64,000 nt of DNA. Origin: Ga0077555 sp050250755. GTDB lineage: Bacteria > Pseudomonadota > Alphaproteobacteria > Rhizobiales > Hyphomicrobiaceae. Positions 33,144-40,986 of this stretch are shown here, piece by piece; position 1 is the first letter of the stretch; each line of letters begins with the position of its first letter. The stretch covers positions 21,797-85,796 of the forward strand of contig JBFWOB010000026.1 in NCBI GenBank assembly GCA_050250755.1. Direction: 5' to 3'. The notes beneath the pieces are model-generated. The model ran no database searches, was not told the DNA's origin, and saw only the letters and a program-made list of their open reading frames with translations. The position numbers and the translations under genes were made by a program.

Positions 33144-33944
33144 TTATGGGATCATAGCCCAGCCGAGCCGGCCCCATCCGGGGAGTTTCAACGCCGGACG
33201 GCGCACGTCGATACCGGCGACAAGGCCGAGCACATTGATCTCGACGCCTTCGACCCAACCTATCGCGACCCCAAGAACACCACCAACGGAAAGCTGGAGT
33301 CCCGTACGGCTCGGTGTTGCTCCTAAGTAGACCGGCCAGATCACGAAGTCCTTGCCTATGGCGGTCGGCAGCAAAGCCGGTGCGAGTTCGGGAACTTCTC
33401 GCGCGACCGCCGCAACGAAAGTGTTTGAGTTCGGCCCCGGCCACACGACGTAGGCGCCACGTTTAGCGTGCGGATAGGCGGCGACAGCCTGGCGGATACG
33501 TGGAATAGCGCGATCAGCGGCATCGCCCCGTAATGTCAGCAGGATCGTCGGTTCGTTTCCGAACCAGCGGCCGTCCGGCGGATAAGCGTCAGTGCGTAGC
33601 GCGGTCCCCCAGCCCACCACATCGTAACGCGAATACGCCGACGCGCCCTTGGGCTTCACGATGAGCCACGTGTGGTGCGCGAAAATCCCTTTCCAGCGTC
33701 CTGTCCGTCCGGCCATCACGTGCACGACAGCTTCGGGCGACGACCGTGCGGCCGGCAGCACGCCTGCCGATGACCAGTCTGCATAGACATAGGATTGCGG
33801 ATGCGGCTGCATGTGCCACCAGACGCCATGCGTTGCCACTGGAGCCAGGAACAGGACGAGGAAAGCCGTCACGATTGCGCGCCACATGCACAGACAATAG
33901 CCCGGCTTCGTGGCGAATGACGGTACGACCGCGCGGACGATCAT
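33144..33944 (-). CDS. DUF3750 protein
   Basis: A 266-residue protein with one N-terminal membrane span or signal peptide (about residues 20-42). It shows the DUF3750 blocks VVHVMAGRTGRWKGIFAHHTWLIVKPKGASAYSRYDVVGWG, the PDGRWFGNEP segment, YPHAKRGAYVVWPGPNSNTFVAAVAREVPEL, and a glycine-rich C-terminus. The conserved H-H, W and N residues hint at an enzyme resembling papain-like or lipoprotein-associated hydrolases, but the activity is unknown. ATG 33944 follows GGGGA. It is divergent from the next dehydrogenase gene. Confidence 0.82.
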   Translation of the reverse strand: MIVRAVVPSFATKPGYCLCMWRAIVTAFLVLFLAPVATHGVWWHMQPHPQSYVYADWSSAGVLPAARSSPEAVVHVMAGRTGRWKGIFAHHTWLIVKPKGASAYSRYDVVGWGTALRTDAYPPDGRWFGNEPTILLTLRGDAADRAIPRIRQAVAAYPHAKRGAYVVWPGPNSNTFVAAVAREVPELAPALLPTAIGKDFVIWPVYLGATPSRTGLQLSVGGVLGVAIGWVEGVEINVLGLVAGIDVRRPALKLPGWGRLGWAMIP

Positions 33945-34036
33945 GCCGCGGTCCCCTCCCCCACCAAGGCATTGACGAATGACCGATGAGGTCCCGACAC
34001 TCTCGGCTCGAAACGGATCTGCCTTGGGAGAACACA

Positions 34037-34948
34037 ATGGCGACGCGCACGGGTTTCATCGGCCTCGGCAACATCGGACGGCCGATGGCAACCAATATCG
34101 TGAAAACCTTCCCGGGCACCCTCGTTTTCGATCTCGACGCAGCCAGGGTCGACCGGCTCGCCAGCATCGGCGCGACGCCTGCCAAAAGTATCGCCGACGT
34201 CGCCAAGGGATGCGATGTGATCCTTCTCTCCCTGCCAACGTCGAAGCAGGTCGAGGCCGTAGCGCTCGGTCGCGAAGGTCTGATCGAGGAGGCCACGGCC
34301 GGCACGCTGATCATTGACCTGACGAGCGGCAGCCCGCCGCAGACAAAAGTCATCGCGGATCGGCTCGCTGAACGCGGCATTCGCTACATCGATGCCGGCG
34401 TCAGCGGAGGCGTCGCTGGCGCCGAGGCCGCCACCCTCGGCATCATGATCGGCGGCAGCGACGAGGACGTCGCCCGCGCGCAGCCTTTCCTCCAGGCAAT
34501 CGGCAAAACAATCGTTCACATGGGACCGGTCGGCGCCGGACATACGACGAAGGCGCTCAACAACCTGCTACTGGCTCTCAACACGGTCGCGGTGTCCGAG
34601 GTGATGGCTCTCGCCGTCAAGTCGGGCCTCGACGCCGGCAAGGTGATGACGGCCATCAACGGGTCCAGTGGGCGCAGCTATGTCACTGACGTTCGTTTCC
34701 CGCGCTATGTGATGAAGGGCGACTATAGCCATGCCGGCGGCATGGCTCTCGCGCTGCTGCTCAAGGATGTCGCCATCGCCTGCGAGACGGCCCGCGCCCA
34801 CGACGCAAGCTTCTTCATGGGCAATCTCGTGCACCAGCTCATCATGCGCATCGGCGGCGAGATCGGCCTCGCGGCGCCCAACCACTCGATCGCGAAAGCC
34901 ATCGAAGGTTGGGCCGGGGTCGAGATCCGCTCGAAAGACGCCACATGA
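34037..34948 (+). CDS. NAD(P)-dependent beta-hydroxyacid dehydrogenase family protein
   Basis: A 303-residue enzyme of the 3-hydroxyisobutyrate/tartronate semialdehyde/glyoxylate-succinic semialdehyde reductase group. The N-terminal Rossmann motif is GFIGLGNIGRPMATNI; the substrate-binding DAGVSGGVAGAEAATLGIMIGG follows; the catalytic lysine is in GHTTKALNNLL. The all-alpha C-terminal domain includes LLLKDVAIACETA. GGGAGA precedes the ATG at 34037. Substrate cannot be chosen from the sequence. It ends 18 bases from a convergent gene. Confidence 0.88.
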   Translation: MATRTGFIGLGNIGRPMATNIVKTFPGTLVFDLDAARVDRLASIGATPAKSIADVAKGCDVILLSLPTSKQVEAVALGREGLIEEATAGTLIIDLTSGSPPQTKVIADRLAERGIRYIDAGVSGGVAGAEAATLGIMIGGSDEDVARAQPFLQAIGKTIVHMGPVGAGHTTKALNNLLLALNTVAVSEVMALAVKSGLDAGKVMTAINGSSGRSYVTDVRFPRYVMKGDYSHAGGMALALLLKDVAIACETARAHDASFFMGNLVHQLIMRIGGEIGLAAPNHSIAKAIEGWAGVEIRSKDAT

Positions 34949-34966
34949 GGCGGCTTTGACGGATCT

Positions 34967-35617
34967 CTATGCACCTCGATCTTTGGCGCGATCGTAGCTG
35001 CGGCAGAGGATCCGCACACGATCGCGCATATGCGGACGAATACGCTCGGTCCAGGGCGTATTCACCGCCTTTGCCCAGGCCGCCGTCTTGGTCACATCGG
35101 GCGAGACCAGATGATAGATCGCCATGTAGCGATGGGTCCCGTCATCGCCCGTCTTGTAACGACGGGCAAGCAGCGTCCCAGGCACGGACGCGAGTGCAGG
35201 AATGTGCTCCTCGTCATACCACTTGTTGAAGTCCGCTTCCGCCTCCGGCGCGACGTTCATGGCGTTGAGAAGGAAACCGCCCGCTCCCGACTGCGGTGCC
35301 GAGGCATTTCCCGGGAGCGTTTGCGAGCCCTCGAAGCGAACGAGACGCTTGCACATCGCCGTCACACGCTTCGACCACGGAGACAGATTCTCGTACGCAA
35401 TGGCCTTGTACGGTGCGCTCTTCAGCACTTCGAGTGTATCGAGGTCGTAAGTGGCCACAGCTAGCGTCGGATCGTCCGCGCCGATCCAGCGTTCGCAGAG
35501 GCCGAACCCCGGCACGCGCTGGCGCTCGGGCAAGTGCTCGTTGTCGTACCAGTCGTGAAACTCGTCAGCGCGTGCAGTCGCAAAATCGAAGGCGACCGCT
35601 AGCAAGCCCTTTGCCAT
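34967..35617 (-). CDS. Duplicated dimeric alpha/beta-barrel protein (EthD/DUF4286-like)
   Basis: A 216-residue protein built from two related halves. Each has the signature of a ferredoxin-like alpha/beta barrel: FHDWYDNEHLPERQRVPGF in the first half and FNKWYDEEHIPALASVPGTLLARRY in the second. Such modules are usually single and dimerise; here the duplication would give a pseudo-dimer. A GGGAGATG ribosome-binding sequence precedes the ATG. The gene lies beside an SDR on the same strand, and related barrel proteins often accompany catabolic enzymes, so a degradative role is possible but not shown. Confidence 0.75.
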   Translation of the reverse strand: MAKGLLAVAFDFATARADEFHDWYDNEHLPERQRVPGFGLCERWIGADDPTLAVATYDLDTLEVLKSAPYKAIAYENLSPWSKRVTAMCKRLVRFEGSQTLPGNASAPQSGAGGFLLNAMNVAPEAEADFNKWYDEEHIPALASVPGTLLARRYKTGDDGTHRYMAIYHLVSPDVTKTAAWAKAVNTPWTERIRPHMRDRVRILCRSYDRAKDRGA

Positions 35618-35661
35618 GGTTTCATCTCCCCAAGTCGGTGGTTGTCATCGTAATGCCAGCA

Positions 35662-36414
35662 TCAATGGAACAGGCGGCCTGAATCGATCACGACGGTCTG
35701 CCCCGTCATCGTCTCCGTCCGGCACATGGTAACGGTCAGGTCGGCGCAGTCATCCTTGTCGGCCGCCTTCTTCAGCAACGAACTCGACGACGCCCTTTCG
35801 ATTTGCTCGGTTCTGAGGTTCGAGGTGGCGCGCGTGCCTTCGAGCAGGCCTGGCGCGACGCAATTAACGAGCACCTCGGGCGCGAGCGCGACGGCCATGC
35901 ACTTCGTCAGATGAGTAAGACCCGCCTTCGACACCGCATAGGCGATCGACGAGCCCGTCGGCCCGAGGCCTGCCACCGACGAAATGTTGACGATGCGCCC
36001 CCTGCCCTGCCGTTTCATCACAGGCGCGACGGCCTTGATGAGCCGCAGCGGGCCAGTGAGGTTCACGGCCATGATCTTCTCCCAGACCTCGATCGTCAGA
36101 CTGTCGAGATCCTGGAACGGTATCGATTTATTGTACGCTGCATCGTTCACAAGGATGTCGATTTGTCCGAAGTGTTTTCCGACATCCGCGACCAGCTTCT
36201 CGACCTGCCCCTGATCGGTGAGGTCGCATTGAAATGCCGCGGCGTTGATCTGGTAGGACGAGGCCATTTCGCGCGCGACGCCTTCGGCTTGCTCACGGCT
36301 CTGCGCGTACATTACGGCAAGATGCACGCCTTCCTTCGCGAGCGCATGACAGATGCGCTGCCCCAATCCACCGTTCCCGCCGGTGACGATGGCCACTGCG
36401 CCTTTGAGATCCAT
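35662..36414 (-). CDS. SDR family oxidoreductase
   Basis: A 250-residue classical short-chain dehydrogenase/reductase. The cofactor motif is TGGNGGLGQRI (TGxxxGxG), the NDAA motif supports the fold, the catalytic serine is in NISSVAGL and the catalytic Tyr-Lys in YAVSKAG. ATG 36414 (MDLKGAVAIVTGG) follows GGGAG; the frame extends to 36516 with Arg-rich sequence that I exclude. It sits 44 bases upstream of the duplicated alpha/beta-barrel gene. Acetoacetyl-CoA reductase-like or sugar-alcohol activity are both possible; I leave it general. Confidence 0.88.
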   Translation of the reverse strand: MDLKGAVAIVTGGNGGLGQRICHALAKEGVHLAVMYAQSREQAEGVAREMASSYQINAAAFQCDLTDQGQVEKLVADVGKHFGQIDILVNDAAYNKSIPFQDLDSLTIEVWEKIMAVNLTGPLRLIKAVAPVMKRQGRGRIVNISSVAGLGPTGSSIAYAVSKAGLTHLTKCMAVALAPEVLVNCVAPGLLEGTRATSNLRTEQIERASSSSLLKKAADKDDCADLTVTMCRTETMTGQTVVIDSGRLFH

Positions 36415-36499
36415 ATGCGTGCTCTCCCTTCCGGTCCGGCGCCCAGTCGGGCGGCGCGCCGCCTTTGCGGCTTGCTTGGAAGGAGTAGTCTGCGGCCTA

Positions 36500-36934
36500 T
36501 CAGCCCTGGCAGGCAAGCCTGCCCGACAGTTTCACCTCGGACGTCAGCAAACGAAACTCTCCGACGTACTGGTCTTCGCCCTGCCGCCGTTTCGTCTCGA
36601 TCAGGAGGCGGATCGGATCATCGGCGGGGCCGAGCACCAGCATCATCTTCAACTCGCCGTCCTGGTTCCAGAACTGCACTGGGCGCTTGCCGTCGAGCGA
36701 CCAGCGCCGCCGATCCGTCGGTACCTTCTGATGATTGATCTCGAGCGAGCCCTCCATGCCGTCGCCGGCCGGCGAACCGCTCCCGTCATAGGCGAGCGGG
36801 AGATAGAGCCGCATCGTCATCGAGAAATCGGCAACCTCGCACGAGACGGCCGGCCGGTAGACTTGGGCCGATAACGGCGCGACAGCGAGGCCGCATATCA
36901 CTGCAATCCCGCCGGCGCGCTGCCATCTGATCAT
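36500..36934 (-). CDS. Small exported hypothetical protein
   Basis: A 144-residue protein of no recognised family. Residues 1-24 form a signal peptide ending LSAQ/VY. The mature part is rich in beta-strand-like sequence (FSMTMRLYLPLAYDGSGS, LKMMLVLGPADDPIRLLIETKRR, YVGEFRLLTSEVKLSGRLAC) with one cysteine near each end (SCEVAD and RLAC) that could form a disulfide. ATG 36934 is used; the open frame reaches 37003. It lies just after pyrG on the same strand, 22 bases away. Confidence 0.7.
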   Translation of the reverse strand: MIRWQRAGGIAVICGLAVAPLSAQVYRPAVSCEVADFSMTMRLYLPLAYDGSGSPAGDGMEGSLEINHQKVPTDRRRWSLDGKRPVQFWNQDGELKMMLVLGPADDPIRLLIETKRRQGEDQYVGEFRLLTSEVKLSGRLACQG

Positions 36935-36956
36935 GCCTTGCCCAACTCCCGAGCTC

Positions 36957-38585
36957 TCACACCAGCCGGCTCTGCTCCATCGCGGCCCCGATGAACGATG
37001 CAAATAGGGGGTGTGGATCGAACGGGCGGCTTTTCAGCTCCGGATGATATTGGACACCGATGAACCACGGATGGTCCGGGATCTCGACCGTCTCCGGCAA
37101 CAGACCGTCCGGCGACACACCGCAGAACTTCAGGCCGACCGCTTCCAGCCGCTCGCGATAGCGCGCATTCACCTCGTAGCGATGGCGGTGCCGCTCCGAA
37201 ATGCTTGTCGCCCCATAGATCCCGGCAATCCGGCTGCCCTTCTGAAGCTGCGCGTCATAGGCGCCGAGCCGCATGGTGCCACCGAGATCGCCATCCCTTT
37301 TGCGCCGCTCGAGCTCGTTGCCGCGCATCCATTCGGTCATTAAACCCACGACAGGTTCCGTCGTGGGGCCGAACTCGGTCGACGAGGCAGTGTCGATTCC
37401 GGCGAGCTTGCGCGCGGCTTCGATGACGGCCATCTGCATGCCGAAGCAGATACCGAAATACGGGACCCTGCGCTCGCGCGCGAACCGCGCGGCGAGGATC
37501 TTGCCTTCCGCACCGCGCTCGCCAAATCCGCCCGGAACCAGGATGCCGTGCACACCTTCGAGGTAGGGTGCGGGGTCCTCTTTCTCGAAAACCTCACTCT
37601 CGATCCACTGGAGGTTCACGCGGACGCGGTTGGCGATGCCGCCATGCACCAGCGCCTCGATCAGCGATTTGTAGGCGTCTTTCAAACCCGTGTACTTGCC
37701 GACGATCGCGATATTGACCTCGCCCTCCGGATTCGCGACCGCGCTCGAGATGCCTTCCCAACGGTCGAGCTTCGGGGCCGGTGCGCCTTCGATACCGAAG
37801 GCCGCCAACACCTCACGATCGATGCCTTCGCGGTGATACGCGAGCGGCACGTCGTAGATCGAAGTGACGTCGAGCGCCTGAATGACCGCCGATTCGCGCA
37901 CGTTGCAGAACAGCGCGATTTTACGCCGTTCTGAGGCCGGGATCTCCCGATCGGAGCGGCAAAGCAGGATGTCGGGCTGAATGCCGATCGACCGGAGTTC
38001 CTTGACGGAATGCTGGGTCGGCTTGGTTTTCAACTCACCGGCCGACGGTATAAACGGCAACAGCGTGAGGTGTATGTAGACCGAGTGCCCCCGCGGCAGG
38101 TCGTTGCCGAGTTGGCGGATGGCCTCGAAGAACGGCAGGCCCTCGATGTCGCCGACGGTGCCTCCGATCTCGACCAGCACGAAATCGACGTCGGCATTGC
38201 CCGAGACCACGAATTCCTTAATGGCATCCGTGACGTGCGGAATGACCTGTACGGTGCCGCCAAGAAAATCCCCACGCCGCTCCTTAGCAAGGATGTCCTG
38301 GTAGATCCGCCCCGTGGTGACGTTGTCGCTCTTCTTCGCGGGCACACCCGTGAAGCGCTCATAATGTCCGAGATCGAGGTCGGTCTCAGCCCCGTCGTCT
38401 GTAACGAATACCTCGCCGTGCTGATACGGGCTCATGGTGCCCGGATCCACGTTGAGATAGGGGTCAAGCTTACGAAGCCTGACCGAGTAGCCGCGGGCTT
38501 GCAGAAGCGCTCCAAGGGCCGCTGAAGCCAGCCCTTTGCCGAGCGAGGAGACCACGCCGCCGGTAATGAAGATGTACCGCGCCAT
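36957..38585 (-). CDS. pyrG: CTP synthase
   Basis: PyrG makes CTP from UTP with glutamine as ammonia donor. The 542-residue length matches. The synthetase domain begins ARYIFITGGVVSSLGKGLASAALGALL and contains MSPYQHGEVFVTDDGAETDLDLGHYERF; the class I glutamine amidotransferase domain has the nucleophile Cys in YFGICFGMQMA and the His-Glu in GVQYHPELKSRP. ATG 38585 gives the family N-terminus. secG lies 120 bases upstream on the same strand. Confidence 0.96.
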   Translation of the reverse strand: MARYIFITGGVVSSLGKGLASAALGALLQARGYSVRLRKLDPYLNVDPGTMSPYQHGEVFVTDDGAETDLDLGHYERFTGVPAKKSDNVTTGRIYQDILAKERRGDFLGGTVQVIPHVTDAIKEFVVSGNADVDFVLVEIGGTVGDIEGLPFFEAIRQLGNDLPRGHSVYIHLTLLPFIPSAGELKTKPTQHSVKELRSIGIQPDILLCRSDREIPASERRKIALFCNVRESAVIQALDVTSIYDVPLAYHREGIDREVLAAFGIEGAPAPKLDRWEGISSAVANPEGEVNIAIVGKYTGLKDAYKSLIEALVHGGIANRVRVNLQWIESEVFEKEDPAPYLEGVHGILVPGGFGERGAEGKILAARFARERRVPYFGICFGMQMAVIEAARKLAGIDTASSTEFGPTTEPVVGLMTEWMRGNELERRKRDGDLGGTMRLGAYDAQLQKGSRIAGIYGATSISERHRHRYEVNARYRERLEAVGLKFCGVSPDGLLPETVEIPDHPWFIGVQYHPELKSRPFDPHPLFASFIGAAMEQSRLV

Positions 38586-38705
38586 GGACCTCAACTGTAC
38601 ACCAAAAGACCCTGATTCGAAGTGGCAAATCGCGCTCGTCCACGGCCTGTGCTCGCTCGCGATGCTACAGGCTTGGGCGCGCCGCGTTGCCGGCGGAAGA
38701 CGAGG

Positions 38706-39050
38706 TTAGTTGGACTTCGGAATGGACGGCAAGCGTTGCTTGCCCTTCTCCAGGCTGTCGAGGACACCGCCCTTGGCCGGCTGGCTCGACGACGAGGCCG
38801 GCACGTCGAGCGGAGAAACCGCGCGCGCGGAATGCTTGGCGATCAACGTCAGGCTGATGCTGGTCACGAAAAATGCCGCTGCAAGGCCGGCCGTCACGCG
38901 TGTGAGCAAATTCGCGGTGCCGCGGCCCGTCATGAAGCTGGAACCGCCTCCGCCTATACCTAGGCCGCCGCCTTCAGACCGCTGAAGCAGAACCACGCCG
39001 ACCAGGCCGGCTGCGATCATGAGGTGAAGCAGGAGAAGAACCGTTTGCAT
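38706..39050 (-). CDS. secG: Preprotein translocase subunit SecG
   Basis: A 114-residue SecG, the small subunit of the SecYEG channel. It has two membrane spans (about residues 3-21 and 53-72) separated by the characteristic glycine-rich loop LGIGGGGSSFMTGRGTANLLTRVTA. The C-terminal tail is Ser/Pro/Lys-rich, as usual in alphaproteobacteria. The ATG at 39050 (MQTVLLLLHLMIAAGLVGVVLLQRSEGGGLG) matches the family start. Confidence 0.92.
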   Translation of the reverse strand: MQTVLLLLHLMIAAGLVGVVLLQRSEGGGLGIGGGGSSFMTGRGTANLLTRVTAGLAAAFFVTSISLTLIAKHSARAVSPLDVPASSSSQPAKGGVLDSLEKGKQRLPSIPKSN

Positions 39051-39192
39051 GAGATATCCGGTCGGGTAAAGCGCGCCGCGGCGGCGGTAGATACGCAACG
39101 CAGCGGCCGGGAGTTTGCGCGCGTTCTACACGACCCTGGCGGGCGTGACCAGTCTCCCCTCGCGCTTCGGGCGGGATGCCGCGTACGAGACC

Positions 39193-39720
39193 TCACAGTT
39201 GCGGCGTCGCAGGCTTCGCCGGGGGGCGGTAAGCGTCATCCGCCTTGGGCTTGCGTTTGCGTTTCGCAGGAGCCGGCGTGCTGGCAGGCGCCGCCTCGGT
39301 TGCAGCGGCAGTGGCAGCGGCTGGTCTGGGGCGCTGCTTGAATCCGTCCGGGGTGGGTGGCTTGCGTTGCGGCAAGGGCGGCGGTTCGTCCGCCGTCGTC
39401 TTGTTGTCGCTCGCTTCGTCATTATCGTCGCCGGGCAGAGCTTTGAGCTTGTCGTAGCCGCAGCGAAACAGCATTTCCTCGTGCAGGTGGATATAACGCG
39501 CGACGTCCTGCAAGCGCCCCGCCCCTTGGTTTGCCCTCACCCATTCGGGGCCCTTCTTCACGAGATCGGGCAGCCCATCCGCGGTGAGCTTGGCATGCTC
39601 GGTGACGACCGCTTCGCAGGCCTCTTTGGGGAGCGGCTCACCCTGCGCGGAAAAGCTCGGCAGGAGACCTAGGAGAAGTGCCGCTGCGAGGCGCGGTCGA
39701 TAGCTTCGCGCTTGCTTCAT
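39193..39720 (-). CDS. Exported hypothetical protein with Pro/Lys/Ala-rich tail
   Basis: A 175-residue protein of no named family. A signal peptide covers residues 1-27 (AQG/EP region). The globular part (about 30-95) contains CEAVVTEHAKLTADGLPDLVKKGPEWVRANQGAGRLQDVARYIHLHEEMLFRCGYDKL, with two cysteines. The second half is low-complexity: acidic, then Pro/Lys/Ala-rich, and likely disordered. The gene is between secG and tpiA, a setting in which I recall similar proteins in Hyphomicrobiales, though no function is known. Confidence 0.7.
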   Translation of the reverse strand: MKQARSYRPRLAAALLLGLLPSFSAQGEPLPKEACEAVVTEHAKLTADGLPDLVKKGPEWVRANQGAGRLQDVARYIHLHEEMLFRCGYDKLKALPGDDNDEASDNKTTADEPPPLPQRKPPTPDGFKQRPRPAAATAAATEAAPASTPAPAKRKRKPKADDAYRPPAKPATPQL

Positions 39721-39788
39721 GCCGTGGTGTCCTTGGAGCGGGCTCGGACGGTCGAGCCTCTCGTCGCGCCGTTATAAATATCCAAGCT

Positions 39789-40556
39789 TCAACAGTACGC
39801 GTCTATAATGCCCAGGAAGTCATCGGCCTTCAGACTCGCACCGCCGACTAGGGCGCCGTTGACGTTGGCGACGGCCATCAGCTCGCGAGCATTCGACCCC
39901 TTGACCGATCCCCCGTAAAGCAAGCGCATGGATGCGCCGTCGTCGCCAAAGCGTTTGGCAAGCGTCTCGCGCATCATGGCATGGACTTCCGCGACATCGG
40001 CCGCGGTCGGCGTGAGCCCCGAACCGATTGCCCAAACAGGCTCGTAAGCAACGACCGTTGTCGCAGCCCGGGCAGTATCAGAAAGCGAGCCGGCAAGCTG
40101 GGCGCCGACCACAGATAGCGTCTGGCCGGCCTTGCGCTGTTCTGCCGTCTCGCCCACGCAAACGATCGCGATCAATCCGGCGCGATATGCAGCTTCCGCC
40201 TTCGCGCGTACCGTCGCATCGTCTTCGCCATGATCGGCACGACGCTCCGAATGGCCGACGATCACCGCTGTCGCACCAGCATCGCGTAGCATCTCGGCTG
40301 CAATATCGCCGGTATGAGCCCCCGATGCCTTCGCGTGACAATCCTGCCCACCGACGGCCACCGAAGAGCCAGACGCCTTGCTCGCCATCGCCGAGATAAG
40401 CGTCGCCGGCGGGCAAAGCATTACATCGGCACCGACCCGACCCGAACGCTCGTTGAGTCCGGCCTGGAGCTTCCCAACCTCGTCGAGGGCGGCCATCAGG
40501 CCATTCATTTTCCAGTTGCCGGCCACCAACGGGCGGATTGATGAGGTCTGGCTCAC
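39789..40556 (-). CDS. tpiA: Triose-phosphate isomerase
   Basis: TpiA interconverts dihydroxyacetone phosphate and glyceraldehyde 3-phosphate. The 255-residue barrel shows GNWKMNG (Asn-Lys), the catalytic His in VIVGHSERR, the catalytic Glu and loop 6 in VAYEPVWAIGSG, and the phosphate-binding LLYGGSVKGSNA and ALVGGASL. The start is GTG at 40556, preceded by GGGAGG with nine bases spacing. It is divergent from ppiD over a 430-base gap. Confidence 0.95.
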   Translation of the reverse strand: MSQTSSIRPLVAGNWKMNGLMAALDEVGKLQAGLNERSGRVGADVMLCPPATLISAMASKASGSSVAVGGQDCHAKASGAHTGDIAAEMLRDAGATAVIVGHSERRADHGEDDATVRAKAEAAYRAGLIAIVCVGETAEQRKAGQTLSVVGAQLAGSLSDTARAATTVVAYEPVWAIGSGLTPTAADVAEVHAMMRETLAKRFGDDGASMRLLYGGSVKGSNARELMAVANVNGALVGGASLKADDFLGIIDAYC

Positions 40557-40986
40557 GTTGGACGCCTCCCGTTTGCAGGAGTTCTCATTTCCGAGAACCC
40601 AATGGACCGTTCTCCCATCGTCCGCTCTCGGCCAATCGCTTCGCCTTGCGGGGACGCGCAGCAGTCCTATGATGTTGATCTTCGCCTTTCAACCTCGCGC
40701 CTCGTGGTGGTGCCGCCTGCGGCGATTTGCGACGCGAGTTGACTAATGCCCGGAGCTGTGGCCTCAGGCACAAGAAGCGTTGATCGGAAACCTCCGACGC
40801 GTCCGAAGCCTGATGCCAGGCCGCCTTCGCGGCCACTGGCGGCAAGGCAACACGGCCGCGGCGGTACCGTTGAGATTTTCACAACGCCCCGCCGGCGTGT
40901 AATGTGCCAACGCGTCACCAGCGCGTCATGCGTCGAGATTTTTGCAGCGCGCCGGTCGATCGACAACAAGAGGACGGGACGAACGA
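40557..40986. other. Intergenic region between tpiA and ppiD
   Basis: About 430 bases between divergent starts. A stable hairpin is visible at 40815-40840 (arms 40815-40824 and 40829-40840 with a 2-base bulge), without a T-tract. Short open frames here show no family features. The region must hold promoters for both genes; I cannot pick them reliably. Confidence 0.45.
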
